From: JACJXF01 sp038316435
Lineage (GTDB): Bacteria > Bacteroidota > Bacteroidia > Bacteroidales > GCA-2748055
DNA: 64,000 nt
Direction: 5' to 3'
NCBI GenBank assembly: GCA_038316435.1
Contig: JBBQAQ010000017.1
Span: forward strand, 1 to 64,000
Shown here: positions 56,185 through 64,000 of the stretch, in pieces
Layout of the letters: each line of letters begins with the position of its first letter
How positions within the stretch are numbered: position 1 is the stretch's first letter
The notes under the pieces: generated by a model
The model's input: only the letters and a program-made list of their open reading frames with translations
Told to the model about the DNA's origin: nothing
Database searches by the model: none
Position numbers and translations under genes: made by a program

Positions 56185-56556
56185 TTACTGCAAAATCTGT
56201 TTGAATGTAATATACCTCCAATCGTACAATAAAGACATAAACTTCGAAACACGTTCATCCGCTTCATCAAAAGAAACTGACTTTTCGCCAAGTTGTTGTT
56301 TAACTGCTAGGGTTATTTCTGAAACTGTCTTATCCCCTGAAATATTTTCCCAGCTTAAACTTCCCAGCTCATCCAATTTAATCCTGTAAAAGAGTTTACT
56401 GGTTCGTGGAAAAAGATTGTGTACCCATTTGCTTTCAAATTTAGGTGCCAGAATTACAACTTTTCCTTCCACAACATCATGCCCATATACCCTGATTGGA
56501 ATAAGGTCCGAAGCACTGGTTGCTTTTAAAATCTTTCTCCTTTGAAAATAATTCAT
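56185..56556 (-). CDS. PqqD-like small protein
   Basis: 123 residues. The C-terminal ~75 residues match the PqqD / RRE-type fold: IKLDELGSLSWENISGDKTVSEITLAVKQ, then SFDEADERVSKFMSLLYDWRYITF. The N-terminal ~45 residues form a short beta-rich extension (LIPIRVYGHDVVEGKVVILAPKF). PqqD domains bind precursor peptides for radical-SAM enzymes in PQQ and RiPP pathways. No PQQ gene, radical-SAM protein or precursor peptide is seen nearby. Position 55 bp behind the OPT gene and 71 bp ahead of pepD suggests a role linked to peptide uptake or metabolism. This role is inference and the exact function is unknown. Confidence 0.75.
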   Translation of the reverse strand: MNYFQRRKILKATSASDLIPIRVYGHDVVEGKVVILAPKFESKWVHNLFPRTSKLFYRIKLDELGSLSWENISGDKTVSEITLAVKQQLGEKSVSFDEADERVSKFMSLLYDWRYITFKQILQ

Positions 56557-56611
56557 CTTTCAATTACAGAATTAAATGTATTCAGCAAACTTAAAGTTAA
56601 AAATCAAAATT

Positions 56612-58705
56612 TTACATGGCAGCTGGTGGAGCCGGTTCATCAGGGCTACCAGCTTTCCTAAGTGGCAAACTTACCATTCCCCATGCAATCAGAGAAAGTA
56701 CAGCAAGACCGATTAGATAAGATGGGTGATTGAAAACCGCTGAAGGGAATTTATCGAATGCTGCGAAGATCGCAAATACAAGACCCATCAAGGCTTCACC
56801 AGCAATTAAACCGGAGGCAATGAGGACGCCCACATTTTCGCTTCGTGTTTTCTGAGCTTCATTGTGATTTCTTTTCTCCGCAAAAACGTTCAGAAGTCCT
56901 TTGATCATTCCACCCATAAATATGGCGAAAGTAGTTTGAAGAGGAAGATACATCCCAACAAAAACAAGCATCGGACTTTGAACTCTCATAATAATGAATC
57001 CTATTCCCAGAAGCATTCCGGTGATTACCAGAGGCCACGCCATCTCACCTCCCACGATACCCTGCGAAAGCAATGCCATTAAGTTAGCTTGAGGCGCGGA
57101 AAGTTCCTTCGAGCCAAATCCCCCGATATATCCTTCTTTCAGACCTGTATTGATATCACCCTGGTTCAGATACGATAAAACGAAAAACATAACAGCACCG
57201 GCCGCAACAACTCCGATGATATCGCCAAGCTGCATACGCCAAGGTGTTCCACCAAGAATATGTCCGGCTTTTAGATCCTGTAGCATCTCCCCTGCAACCG
57301 CCGCGGAAACACATACAATTGCGGCAACACCCAATGTAGCTGCCACACCTTCATTACCTTTTACGCCAAGGATTACCATTATCAGTGCGGTAACCACGAG
57401 TGCCGTAAGTGTAAGTCCGGAAATTGGATTATTGCTGGATCCCATGATGCCGACAAGGTAACCGGAAACCGCAGCAAAGAAAAATGCGAGGATAATCATC
57501 ACAGTTGCAGCAACAATAGCCACCAATAATGAAGTATTAAAAATAAAGAAGGTAATTGCAAAAGTAGCAATGGCAACAGCCAGAATTCCAAGCATGATCC
57601 AGCTAAAGGAAATATCCTTTTCATTTCTGGGAACACCGGTATCAATGCCGGAAGCAGCCTTTTTTACATCATCTATCGAACGACTTACTCCAGCAAAAAG
57701 GCTTTTTCTCATCCGGTAAAGTGTGAAAACGGCCGAAACAAGCATACCGCCTATTGCCATTGGGCGAACAATAAATCTCCAAACCGAATAAGCCTTTTCA
57801 ATCCATACCTTCTGTAAGGCAGCGTCTTTGCTTATTCCTTCGGTCTGTGCCATCATGGCAGCAATGCCATCAATATCAATCTGCGGACCAAGAAAATACA
57901 GAATAATCGGAGTTAATAGTCCCCAGGCAAGTACACTACCACTGAAGTTTAGGGATGCGAGACGTGGCCCGATTATATACCCAACACCAACGTAAGCAGG
58001 CGATATTGCGGGTGATCCGGCTAAAGCTCCTCCTTTTCCGAAAACGCCAATTTTATCTCCAAAGAAACTTCCTAAACCTGTGATTCCCTGTTTTCCAAAA
58101 ACAATGAATCTTTCCCAATAATCCGCAAAAATGCTAAACTTTGCAAGTAAGGTAACCACCGCTCCTACTGCCATTGAGCCAAATAAGTATTTTGAACCAC
58201 TACCTGCCTGACTGCCTGACTTGTGAATTTCGGCTGCGGCAACAGATTCAGGAAAAGGTAGTTCTGCATCATCTACCATTACTTTTCTCAAAAGAGCAAC
58301 GAACATAATCCCAAGGATTCCACCGGCGATGAGAATTGCTGTGGTTATGCCATACGTGAAAAAATTATCCACTTCAATTCCTTGTTGCTTTTTCTGGAGA
58401 TACACTATATAAAATGCAGGAATTGTGAAAATGGCACCTGCAGCTACCGATTCACCAATTGAACCAACGGTACGGGCGAAGTTTTCTTCCAGAATGCTTC
58501 CACGCATTGCTTTAATAAGAGCCATTCCGATGACAGCCGCCGGGTAAGTAGCTGCGATTGTCATTCCTGCTTTCAACCCAAGATATGCATTCGCCGCACC
58601 TAGCACAACTGCCAGTACAAGACCAATTATTAAAGCCCGGACGGTGAATTCAGCCATGTTGGTTTCGGCCGATACAAAAGGAACAAATTTTTTCTGTTGT
58701 GCCAT
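56612..58705 (-). CDS. OPT-family oligopeptide transporter
   Basis: 697 residues with about fifteen hydrophobic segments. Family signatures include FTVRALIIGLVLAVVLGAANAYLGLKAGMTIAATYPAAVIGMAL at the N-terminus, PFPESVAAAEIHKSG in the third loop, GVGYIIGPRLASLNFSG, SSNNPISGLTLTALV and a C-terminal GLIAGEALMGLVFAI. OPT proteins are proton-coupled importers of oligopeptides or metal chelates across the inner membrane. The downstream dipeptidase supports peptides as substrate. It starts a minus-strand cluster with the PqqD-like and pepD genes and has a 316-bp gap upstream. Confidence 0.93.
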   Translation of the reverse strand: MAQQKKFVPFVSAETNMAEFTVRALIIGLVLAVVLGAANAYLGLKAGMTIAATYPAAVIGMALIKAMRGSILEENFARTVGSIGESVAAGAIFTIPAFYIVYLQKKQQGIEVDNFFTYGITTAILIAGGILGIMFVALLRKVMVDDAELPFPESVAAAEIHKSGSQAGSGSKYLFGSMAVGAVVTLLAKFSIFADYWERFIVFGKQGITGLGSFFGDKIGVFGKGGALAGSPAISPAYVGVGYIIGPRLASLNFSGSVLAWGLLTPIILYFLGPQIDIDGIAAMMAQTEGISKDAALQKVWIEKAYSVWRFIVRPMAIGGMLVSAVFTLYRMRKSLFAGVSRSIDDVKKAASGIDTGVPRNEKDISFSWIMLGILAVAIATFAITFFIFNTSLLVAIVAATVMIILAFFFAAVSGYLVGIMGSSNNPISGLTLTALVVTALIMVILGVKGNEGVAATLGVAAIVCVSAAVAGEMLQDLKAGHILGGTPWRMQLGDIIGVVAAGAVMFFVLSYLNQGDINTGLKEGYIGGFGSKELSAPQANLMALLSQGIVGGEMAWPLVITGMLLGIGFIIMRVQSPMLVFVGMYLPLQTTFAIFMGGMIKGLLNVFAEKRNHNEAQKTRSENVGVLIASGLIAGEALMGLVFAIFAAFDKFPSAVFNHPSYLIGLAVLSLIAWGMVSLPLRKAGSPDEPAPPAAM

Positions 58706-59021
58706 ATAATGTAGTTTTAGTTTTTTCAGGCATAAATGTAATAAACTTAAGCTAATTCATTTATCGATTTGCTGAATTATTCAATGGTTCAATGGTTCAA
58801 TTGAAAAAGTGCGAAGTTAATGGCGTAAAAAATGCTTAGCGTTTTTCTTGGCGTATTGGCGTTTAACCCTTCAAGACAGAAAAAAAATCGCGAAGATTTC
58901 TATTTTGTTTTGTACCTATAAGCCATAATGCACAATAGACCACGTTTAATCATTCTGGAAAAAATTTCACCGATTTAGTTATCAGCACATTTTTCAATAT
59001 CTTTTCTCCTATATTCGCACT
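58706..59021. other. Intergenic region between divergent OPT and DMT genes
   Basis: 316 bp with no coding capacity that I can support. It contains an 8-bp triplet repeat (58780-58803) and then a stretch with spaced GCG words (58803-58860: for example GGCGTAAAAAATGC, TTGGCGTATTGGCGTTTAA). This resembles the degenerate GCG-periodic intergenic repeats that recur in many Bacteroidota genomes. Promoters for both flanking genes must lie here; TATATTCG at 59010-59017 is a weak -7 candidate for the plus-strand gene. Confidence 0.55.
58780..58803. repeat. Three tandem 8-bp repeats
   Basis: TTCAATGG, TTCAATGG and the variant TTCAATTG run without spacers from 58780 to 58803. The array is too short for a CRISPR and may be replication slippage or a protein-binding site. 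Confidence 0.7.
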
Positions 59022-59954
59022 ATGCAAGTTCCAAAATCAAATCTTTCCACCTTCGCCGGAATAATGGCAATACTTATGTGGAGCAGCAACGTGGCCTTTT
59101 CTAAGATGGCTATGAATGATCTTGGCGCATTCAGCGCAGCTTTTTACATTTATTTTTTTGCCGGACTGGTTAATATCATAATCCTGTTAGCTGTTTCAGG
59201 AAAAAGCCAATTACTAATTCAGTTTAAATCTCTGCCTTTGAAATACTATCTTCAAACTGGAGTATTCTTTGTTTTTAATAATGTATTTTTCTATCTCGCC
59301 CTCGGACTTGCAAAAAATAATGAAGAGCTGGTAGTGGTGGCATTGATAAATTACCTCTGGCCTGTTCTCATTGCAGTTTTCAGAGTCCCGATATATCATG
59401 TGAAAATAAGGCCCTGGTTATTTTATCCGGGGATTACAGCCGCACTTTTCGGTATAGTATTAGCTCTTCTTCAAGGATATGAAGCAAAGGAACTATTAAG
59501 AATAGCTGCTGCATTGGATGATAACTTCCTTGCCTTTCTTTTCGCACTAATTGGAGCCGTATCGTGGGCTGTGTATTCCAACCTGATAAAAAAGAATGGT
59601 TCAAAAGATGATGGAGTTGCATTACCGATAGTTTTCATTTTAAGTGGACTTATATTTTTTGTCATCCAATTGTTCTCCAGCGATAGTCACACTTTTAGTT
59701 TATTTCCACTTATCAGCAATCCAAGTCTGATTTACACAATCATTGGCCCTACAAGTCTTGGCTACCTGTTCTGGTTTTTCGCCATGAAAAACGGAAACAG
59801 AAATCTGGTAACTTCCCTTTCATATATGATTCCACTCGGTTCTGTTTTTCTAGTGGGAATTATTCATAACATACCCGTAAAACCTTTGTTTTGGGTCTCT
59901 GCAATACTCATTATTTCAGGTGCTATTTTGGGGATGAAGGCAGTAAAAGAATAG
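59022..59954 (+). CDS. DMT-superfamily (EamA) exporter, YddG-like
   Basis: 310 residues, ten membrane segments made of two EamA repeats (about 10-145 and 165-305). FAGIMAILMWSSNVAFSKMAM at the N-terminus and LINYLWPVLIAVF at the end of the first repeat match the aromatic amino-acid exporter YddG and its relatives; the second repeat has ALIGAVSWAVYSNLIKK and LGYLFWFFAMKNGN. Substrate assignment to amino acids is inference. The start ATG lies only 4 bp after a -7-like TATATTCG, so the mRNA may be nearly leaderless. It is divergent from the OPT gene. Confidence 0.88.
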   Translation: MQVPKSNLSTFAGIMAILMWSSNVAFSKMAMNDLGAFSAAFYIYFFAGLVNIIILLAVSGKSQLLIQFKSLPLKYYLQTGVFFVFNNVFFYLALGLAKNNEELVVVALINYLWPVLIAVFRVPIYHVKIRPWLFYPGITAALFGIVLALLQGYEAKELLRIAAALDDNFLAFLFALIGAVSWAVYSNLIKKNGSKDDGVALPIVFILSGLIFFVIQLFSSDSHTFSLFPLISNPSLIYTIIGPTSLGYLFWFFAMKNGNRNLVTSLSYMIPLGSVFLVGIIHNIPVKPLFWVSAILIISGAILGMKAVKE

Positions 59955-60029
59955 GATAATCTCCCTCTGGAATCCTTAAATTCATCATTGAGTATTCCTC
60001 AAGGCCATTCCCCTTCCGCTCATGCTCTC

Positions 60030-60059
60030 TTGTTAATTATTAATTTTTTTCTACATTTG
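60030..60059 (+). promoter_or_regulatory. Promoter of the S37-like peptidase gene (TTG-N19-TAnnTTTG)
   Basis: TTG at 60030-60032 and TACATTTG at 60052-60059 are separated by 19 bp, the same geometry as at metH. The ATG at 60082 follows with a leader of about 15 nt. Confidence 0.65.
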
Positions 60060-60081
60060 AAGACTCATCAAAACTGCTTCT

Positions 60082-61368
60082 ATGAGAAAAGCATATCTCT
60101 TACTGATCTTGTTTGCAGTTTCATTGCAGGCATTCACTCAATTTTCCTCCCTCGAAAAAAAACTATTCGAACTTCCCGATGTAATTTTCTCAAGAGTGGA
60201 AGCTCCTCTGGATTTCGATGCATCTTATGAACTGTCTGTAAAACAACCCATTGATCACAATAACCCAGGAAAAGGATATTTCTACCAAAGAGTTTTTCTG
60301 TCGCACAAGGGATTTGAAAACCTAGTGGTATTTGTAACAGAAGGCTATGAGCAACCCAGAATATACAGGAACGAACTAACCACTTTACTACACGCTAACC
60401 AGATAGAAGTTGAACATCGCTATTTCGGTATCAGTAAACCCGATTCGCTTATTTGGAATTACCTAAATTTAGAACAGGAAGCTGCTGACTTACATCATAT
60501 TAACCAGTTATTAAAGGGGATTTATTCAGGTAAATGGGTAAGTACTGGAATAAGTAAAGGAGGGCAAAATAGTATCTATTACCGTTACTTTTATCCTGAC
60601 GATGTTGCTGCGACAATTCCATATGTTGCTCCACTCAATCTGGCATTGGGAGATGAGCGGATTTACAAATTTCTTGACACAGTAAATACAGCAGAATGCC
60701 GAAAGAAAATTAAAGATTTTCAGATTCGAATCCTTAAGAACCGCGAAAAGGTCTTACCTCTTGTTCATTGGTACAGCAAAGGAAAAGGACTTGAATTTAC
60801 CTATCTTACTTTTGAACAGGCCTTCGAATACAGCGTTCTGGAATATTCATTTTCATTTTTTCAATGGGGACACTCTGTAAGCGAAATCCCATCGGATACT
60901 TCTTCACTCGAAGTGGCTGTTAACCACCTTTTTGCAGTTTCCGACATCGACTTTTTTGCAGACGAAACCATGAAAAAATTTGAATCGCATTATTACCAGG
61001 CTGGTAAGGAAGTTGGATACTACTCATACAGAACGGATGATTTCAAGGAACTTTTAAAAGCTCTCCCCCTAAAACCATACCCAAGCGCTGTTTTTACTCC
61101 GGGAAAAATGAAAGTCGAGTATAATTCAACGCTTTCAAAAAAAGTGTATGACTGGACTCAGACTAGCGGAAATAACTTCATCTATATATATGGCGCCGGC
61201 GATACATGGTCAGCTACTTCAGTGCCAGTTTCATCAAAAACAAATTCAGTATGGTTTTTTCTTAAGGATGCAAGCCACGGCTCAGCAAGAATCCGAAACA
61301 TGAATATTGCACAACGTGCACTTTTTGTAACTACTCTTGAAAAATGGCTTAATCTGGAAATCGAGTAA
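60082..61368 (+). CDS. Secreted S37-like tripeptidyl aminopeptidase
   Basis: 428 residues with a Sec signal peptide (cleavage near QAFTQ, residue 20). The alpha/beta-hydrolase body has QPIDHNNPGKGYFYQRVFLSH, LVVFVTEGYE, EVEHRYFGIS and the nucleophile elbow STGISKGGQNS with Ser158, the GxSKGG form typical of peptidase family S37 (PS-10). The catalytic His is probably in DASHGSARI near the C-terminus, and an Asp in IYGAGDTWSATSV before it completes the triad. It would release N-terminal peptides in the periplasm, complementing the OPT and PepD peptide-use genes nearby. Next gene 27 bp downstream, possibly cotranscribed. Confidence 0.9.
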   Translation: MRKAYLLLILFAVSLQAFTQFSSLEKKLFELPDVIFSRVEAPLDFDASYELSVKQPIDHNNPGKGYFYQRVFLSHKGFENLVVFVTEGYEQPRIYRNELTTLLHANQIEVEHRYFGISKPDSLIWNYLNLEQEAADLHHINQLLKGIYSGKWVSTGISKGGQNSIYYRYFYPDDVAATIPYVAPLNLALGDERIYKFLDTVNTAECRKKIKDFQIRILKNREKVLPLVHWYSKGKGLEFTYLTFEQAFEYSVLEYSFSFFQWGHSVSEIPSDTSSLEVAVNHLFAVSDIDFFADETMKKFESHYYQAGKEVGYYSYRTDDFKELLKALPLKPYPSAVFTPGKMKVEYNSTLSKKVYDWTQTSGNNFIYIYGAGDTWSATSVPVSSKTNSVWFFLKDASHGSARIRNMNIAQRALFVTTLEKWLNLEIE

Positions 61369-61395
61369 TCTAAGAATTTTAAAATAGAAACGTCT

Positions 61396-61845
61396 ATGAA
61401 AACAGATCAATATAAAGTCCTAAAAGCATTTCATGAAGACAAGAATTGCGCACAAGCCGTTCTTCTGGGCTTTGCCGATCGCTTTCAGATTCAGGAAGAT
61501 CATGCATTAAGCATTGCATCAGGTTTTGGTGCAGGTATGGGTCGCCTTCAGAGAACTTGTGGAGTTGTTTCAGGTGCATATATGGTTATCGGACTTTACG
61601 CCGGTACAAAATCAGTTAATAATGCTGAAAGAAAAGAAACTGCTTATTCCATGATTCGTGAATTCACAAAAAGGTTTGAAGAGGTGCATGGAACATCAGC
61701 CTGTGCTGATCTTCTGCATTGCGATCTGAATACTAAGGAAGGACAGGCGGAATTCGAAAACAGTCATTTCAAGGAGAATATTTGCGAAAAATGTATTCAG
61801 CATTCGCTTGATATACTTGATGATTTGATGGAAGAGTATAATTAA
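61396..61845 (+). CDS. C_GCAxxG_C_C family (putative redox-active) protein
   Basis: 149 residues. The family name pattern is visible: NCAQAVLLGF (Cys18, with Asn in place of the usual Gly before it), IASGFGAGMGRLQRTCGVVSGAYMVIGLYAG, then SACADLLHCDL and a C-terminal ENICEKCIQHS. These six or more conserved cysteines may bind a metal or cycle as disulfides. The reaction is not known. It is 27 bp after the peptidase gene on the same strand. A 226-bp AT-rich gap with no gene follows it. Confidence 0.88.
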   Translation: MKTDQYKVLKAFHEDKNCAQAVLLGFADRFQIQEDHALSIASGFGAGMGRLQRTCGVVSGAYMVIGLYAGTKSVNNAERKETAYSMIREFTKRFEEVHGTSACADLLHCDLNTKEGQAEFENSHFKENICEKCIQHSLDILDDLMEEYN

Positions 61846-62071
61846 AAAACTCCTTCAGTCTAAAATTAGAAAAGTGCTTTGTTGTTTCTTGTTATTTCAT
61901 CACTCAGTCACATATTTAATATAAGAATTCCACTATTCTATTTGATAAAATTTGAGATTGATGTAATTTATTATTAATTAGCCACTTAAGCATATAAATG
62001 GAATAATTATCTGCCGATTTTTGTTGATTAGATTTATTTTACTTTAAATTTAGACACTCTAAAAACTTCTA

Positions 62072-63391
62072 ATGAAGAATAAACCAATTCCCGAAGGTTA
62101 CCTGTTTACAAGGTCCTATACCAATTACGTATTTGTTTTGCTCTTTCTGCTGTACATGTTCGACTATGTCGACCGTATGATCATAACCTCCCTCTTCCCC
62201 TTTCTTAAAGCAGACTGGAACCTTACCGACACACAATGCGGTTTGATGGTTTCTGCCGTTTATTGGTCAATTGTTTTGTTTACAATACCAATTTCAATAC
62301 TGGTTGACCGTTGGAGCAGAAGAAAAACGATCGGATTTATGGCAATACTTTGGAGTATTGCAACTGCTGCTGGAGCTTTTACAAAGTCTTATTCTCAGCT
62401 TTTCTCAACAAGAACCGCAATTGGTATTGGAGAAGCCGGTTATGCACCCGGAGGTTCAGCAATGATATCAGGTATGTACCCTGTGCGCAAAAGAGCCTGG
62501 ATGATGGGCTTATGGAACGCTTCTATTCCACTTGGAAGTGCCATTGGTATTGCCTTAGGAGGGGTTGTCGCAACTTATTGGGGCTGGCGTCACGCTTTGG
62601 GAATTGTTGCTGTCCCCGGATTAATTATCGGTATCCTGTTTCTTTTTGTGAAAGATTACAAAACTGTGAGCCTTGAAAAAACTGATAATCCTTCCGGTGA
62701 TATTAAAACTGATAAAAAAACAGAGCGTAAAAAGGTGAGAATGAATGTTTTAGACATTGTCAGAGAGTTTCTCCGTAAACCCTCATTAATTTTAACATAC
62801 TTTGCTATGGCAGGAGTAGTATTTACAACTACTTCTTTGCTTACCTGGTTACCTACTTATTTTCACAGGGTACAAGATATTCCTGAAAGTTCTGCAGGCA
62901 TGAAAGCCAGTGCTGTTATGCTGCTGGCCATAATCGGCGCTCCACTTGGAGGATATTTATCAGACAGATGGAGGAAAAAACGAATTAATGCACGACTATT
63001 ATTCCCTACAATAACCACATTACTTTCGGCAATCATTTTGTTTCTTGCGTTTACAGTCTTCAAAGATAAAGCCCAGTATGCATTACTTTTATCTCTCGGA
63101 ATATGTATAACTGCTTTTCTTTCTGCCGCAGCTGCAGTAACTCAGGATCTTGTTCATGCCGGACTTCGGGCATTTTCATATGCAATTGCAGTTGTTGTTC
63201 AAAACCTTTTGGGTGCCTCACTCGGACCAATAGTTATGGGTGCTATCTCTGACAGGTCCAACATTCAGACTGCTTTTTCTTTTCTGCCAATCGCCCTTGT
63301 AATATCTTCCGTTCTATTCTTCGCCGGTTCTTTTTATTATGAACGTGACTTAAAACTAGTTGAAAAAATTGAACTCGAGGTAAAAGAATAG
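62072..63391 (+). CDS. MFS transporter, spinster-like
   Basis: 439 residues, twelve membrane segments. It opens with LFLLYMFDYVDRMIITSLFPFLKADWNLTD, has the MFS loop motif DRWSRRKTIG after TM2, GIGEAGYAPGGSAMISGMYP in TM4 and ASIPLGSAIGIALGG in TM5. These are typical of the spinster/ACS-type group that carries organic acids, sugars or lipid-derived anions. A charged, Lys-rich central loop (about 200-228) lies between the halves. The substrate is unknown. It stands alone; the upstream gap has only a weak TACTTTAA promoter-like word. Confidence 0.9.
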   Translation: MKNKPIPEGYLFTRSYTNYVFVLLFLLYMFDYVDRMIITSLFPFLKADWNLTDTQCGLMVSAVYWSIVLFTIPISILVDRWSRRKTIGFMAILWSIATAAGAFTKSYSQLFSTRTAIGIGEAGYAPGGSAMISGMYPVRKRAWMMGLWNASIPLGSAIGIALGGVVATYWGWRHALGIVAVPGLIIGILFLFVKDYKTVSLEKTDNPSGDIKTDKKTERKKVRMNVLDIVREFLRKPSLILTYFAMAGVVFTTTSLLTWLPTYFHRVQDIPESSAGMKASAVMLLAIIGAPLGGYLSDRWRKKRINARLLFPTITTLLSAIILFLAFTVFKDKAQYALLLSLGICITAFLSAAAAVTQDLVHAGLRAFSYAIAVVVQNLLGASLGPIVMGAISDRSNIQTAFSFLPIALVISSVLFFAGSFYYERDLKLVEKIELEVKE

Positions 63392-63414
63392 CTTTCAGAT
63401 TAATCAAAATTGAT

Positions 63415-63422
63415 TACCTTTG
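63415..63422 (+). promoter_or_regulatory. Candidate -7 element of the ABC-F gene
   Basis: TACCTTTG matches TAnnTTTG exactly and lies 47 bp before the ATG at 63470. No TTG occurs at the ideal -33 position. Confidence 0.4.
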
Positions 63423-63469
63423 CGCCCTGATTAAAAATTTTCAGGCTCAAATAAAATTTTGATTAATAA

Positions 63470-64000
63470 ATGATTACAGTTTCAAATCTGGCATTGCAAT
63501 TCGGTAAAAGAATGCTGTTTCAGGATGTTAACCTTAAATTCACATCCGGCAATTGTTACGGCATTATTGGGGCAAATGGCTCTGGAAAATCCACTTTGAT
63601 AAAAATATTAAGTGGCGATCTCGACCCAATGAGGGGCTCAGTTACTTTTGGTAGCCACGAAAGACTCTCAGTTTTAAAGCAGGATCGATACGCTTTCGAT
63701 GAATACACTGTACTGAACACCGTGTTGATTGGCCATGAAGAATTCTGGACAATAATGCATGAGAAAGATGCTCTTTATGCGAAATCAGATTTTACTGATG
63801 AAGATGGAATAAAAGCATCCCATCTCGAAGAAAGATTTGCTGAAATGGATGGGTGGAATGCAGAAAACAATGCAGCCAGCCTTTTAAGTGGATTAGGAAT
63901 CGTTGAAGATCTGCACCATAAGCTCATGAAAGAACTCAGTAACAAGCAAAAAGTAAAAGTTCTTCTTGCTCAGGCTCTCTTCGGAAAACCTGATAATCTG
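63470..64000 (+). CDS. ABC-F family ATPase (YbiT-like), partial (C-terminus outside window)
   Basis: 177 codons are visible from the ATG at 63470 to the right edge, still open. There is no membrane segment. Walker A is GANGSGKST (residues 34-42), the Q-loop region is LSVLKQDRYAFDEYTVLNTV and the signature reads LSNKQKVKVLLAQALFG, followed by the start of the Walker B strand. The insert MHEKDALYAKSDFTDEDGIKASHLEERFAEMDGW matches the YbiT type of ABC-F protein. ABC-F proteins act on ribosomes, in translation regulation or antibiotic protection. The signature lacks the usual second Gly pair (LSGGQ), which is tolerated in this group. Confidence 0.92.
   Translation, partial: MITVSNLALQFGKRMLFQDVNLKFTSGNCYGIIGANGSGKSTLIKILSGDLDPMRGSVTFGSHERLSVLKQDRYAFDEYTVLNTVLIGHEEFWTIMHEKDALYAKSDFTDEDGIKASHLEERFAEMDGWNAENNAASLLSGLGIVEDLHHKLMKELSNKQKVKVLLAQALFGKPDNL

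Noticed and set aside
58780..58803. CRISPR-like array
   Set aside because: Units are 8 bp and contiguous, with no spacers and no cas genes in the window.

Overview
The window is chromosomal DNA of a Bacteroidota bacterium, most likely an uncultured, free-living or gut/sediment polysaccharide degrader related to Bacteroidales/Marinilabiliales. The evidence is SusC/SusD pairs, type IX secretion (T9SS) C-terminal sorting domains of both type A and type B, TAnnTTTG-type promoter elements, no Shine-Dalgarno dependence, and housekeeping genes of the Bacteroidota type. The lineage below phylum is inference. I found no rRNA, tRNA, CRISPR array, intact insertion sequence or prophage.

Layout. 1-4.3 kb (minus): a TauE/SafE permease cut by the window edge, a stand-alone receiver domain and glyA in one tight run, then a CLC chloride channel with CBS domains. 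4.4-11.9 kb (mostly plus): a secreted fibronectin-like protein with a type B T9SS tail, the (p)ppGpp synthetase/hydrolase, a small DUF2007 protein (minus), a Fur-family regulator, purA (apparently started from TTG) and a cellobiose 2-epimerase only 1 bp downstream. 11.9-19.9 kb: a plant cell-wall cluster with a GH9 cellulase (plus; its T9SS tail is cut off by an in-frame amber codon), a 1312-residue CBM35-GH26-beta-helix protein and a GH5 endoglucanase (both minus). 20-23.8 kb (minus): a very large T9SS surface protein with lamin-tail-like domains and four tandem repeats, ended by a strong terminator.

23.9-39.5 kb (plus): seven tightly packed genes, FAS1-SusC-SusD-FAS1-FAS1-SusC-SusD, probably one 15.5-kb transcript. 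Two of the FAS1 lipoproteins end in a jelly-roll-like region with carbohydrate-binding hallmarks and sit where SusE/SusF-type glycan-binding lipoproteins usually lie. This FAS1-based uptake locus is the best candidate for an under-described system. The flanking GH9, GH26, GH5, epimerase, MFS transporter and YhcH-like protein would supply depolymerisation and cytoplasmic processing of beta-glucan or beta-mannan oligosaccharides.

39.5-64 kb: acyltransferase 3, MFS transporter, YhcH-like protein, long-chain acyl-CoA synthetase, a propeller/Y_Y_Y/SpoIIE phosphatase sensor, metH and metF (separated by the wreck of an MNT/HEPN toxin-antitoxin pair), a Tat-exported Gfo/Idh/MocA oxidoreductase, an OPT peptide transporter/PqqD-like/PepD peptide-use cluster, a DMT exporter, an S37-type peptidase, a C_GCAxxG_C_C protein, a spinster-like MFS transporter and the start of an ABC-F ATPase that runs off the right edge.
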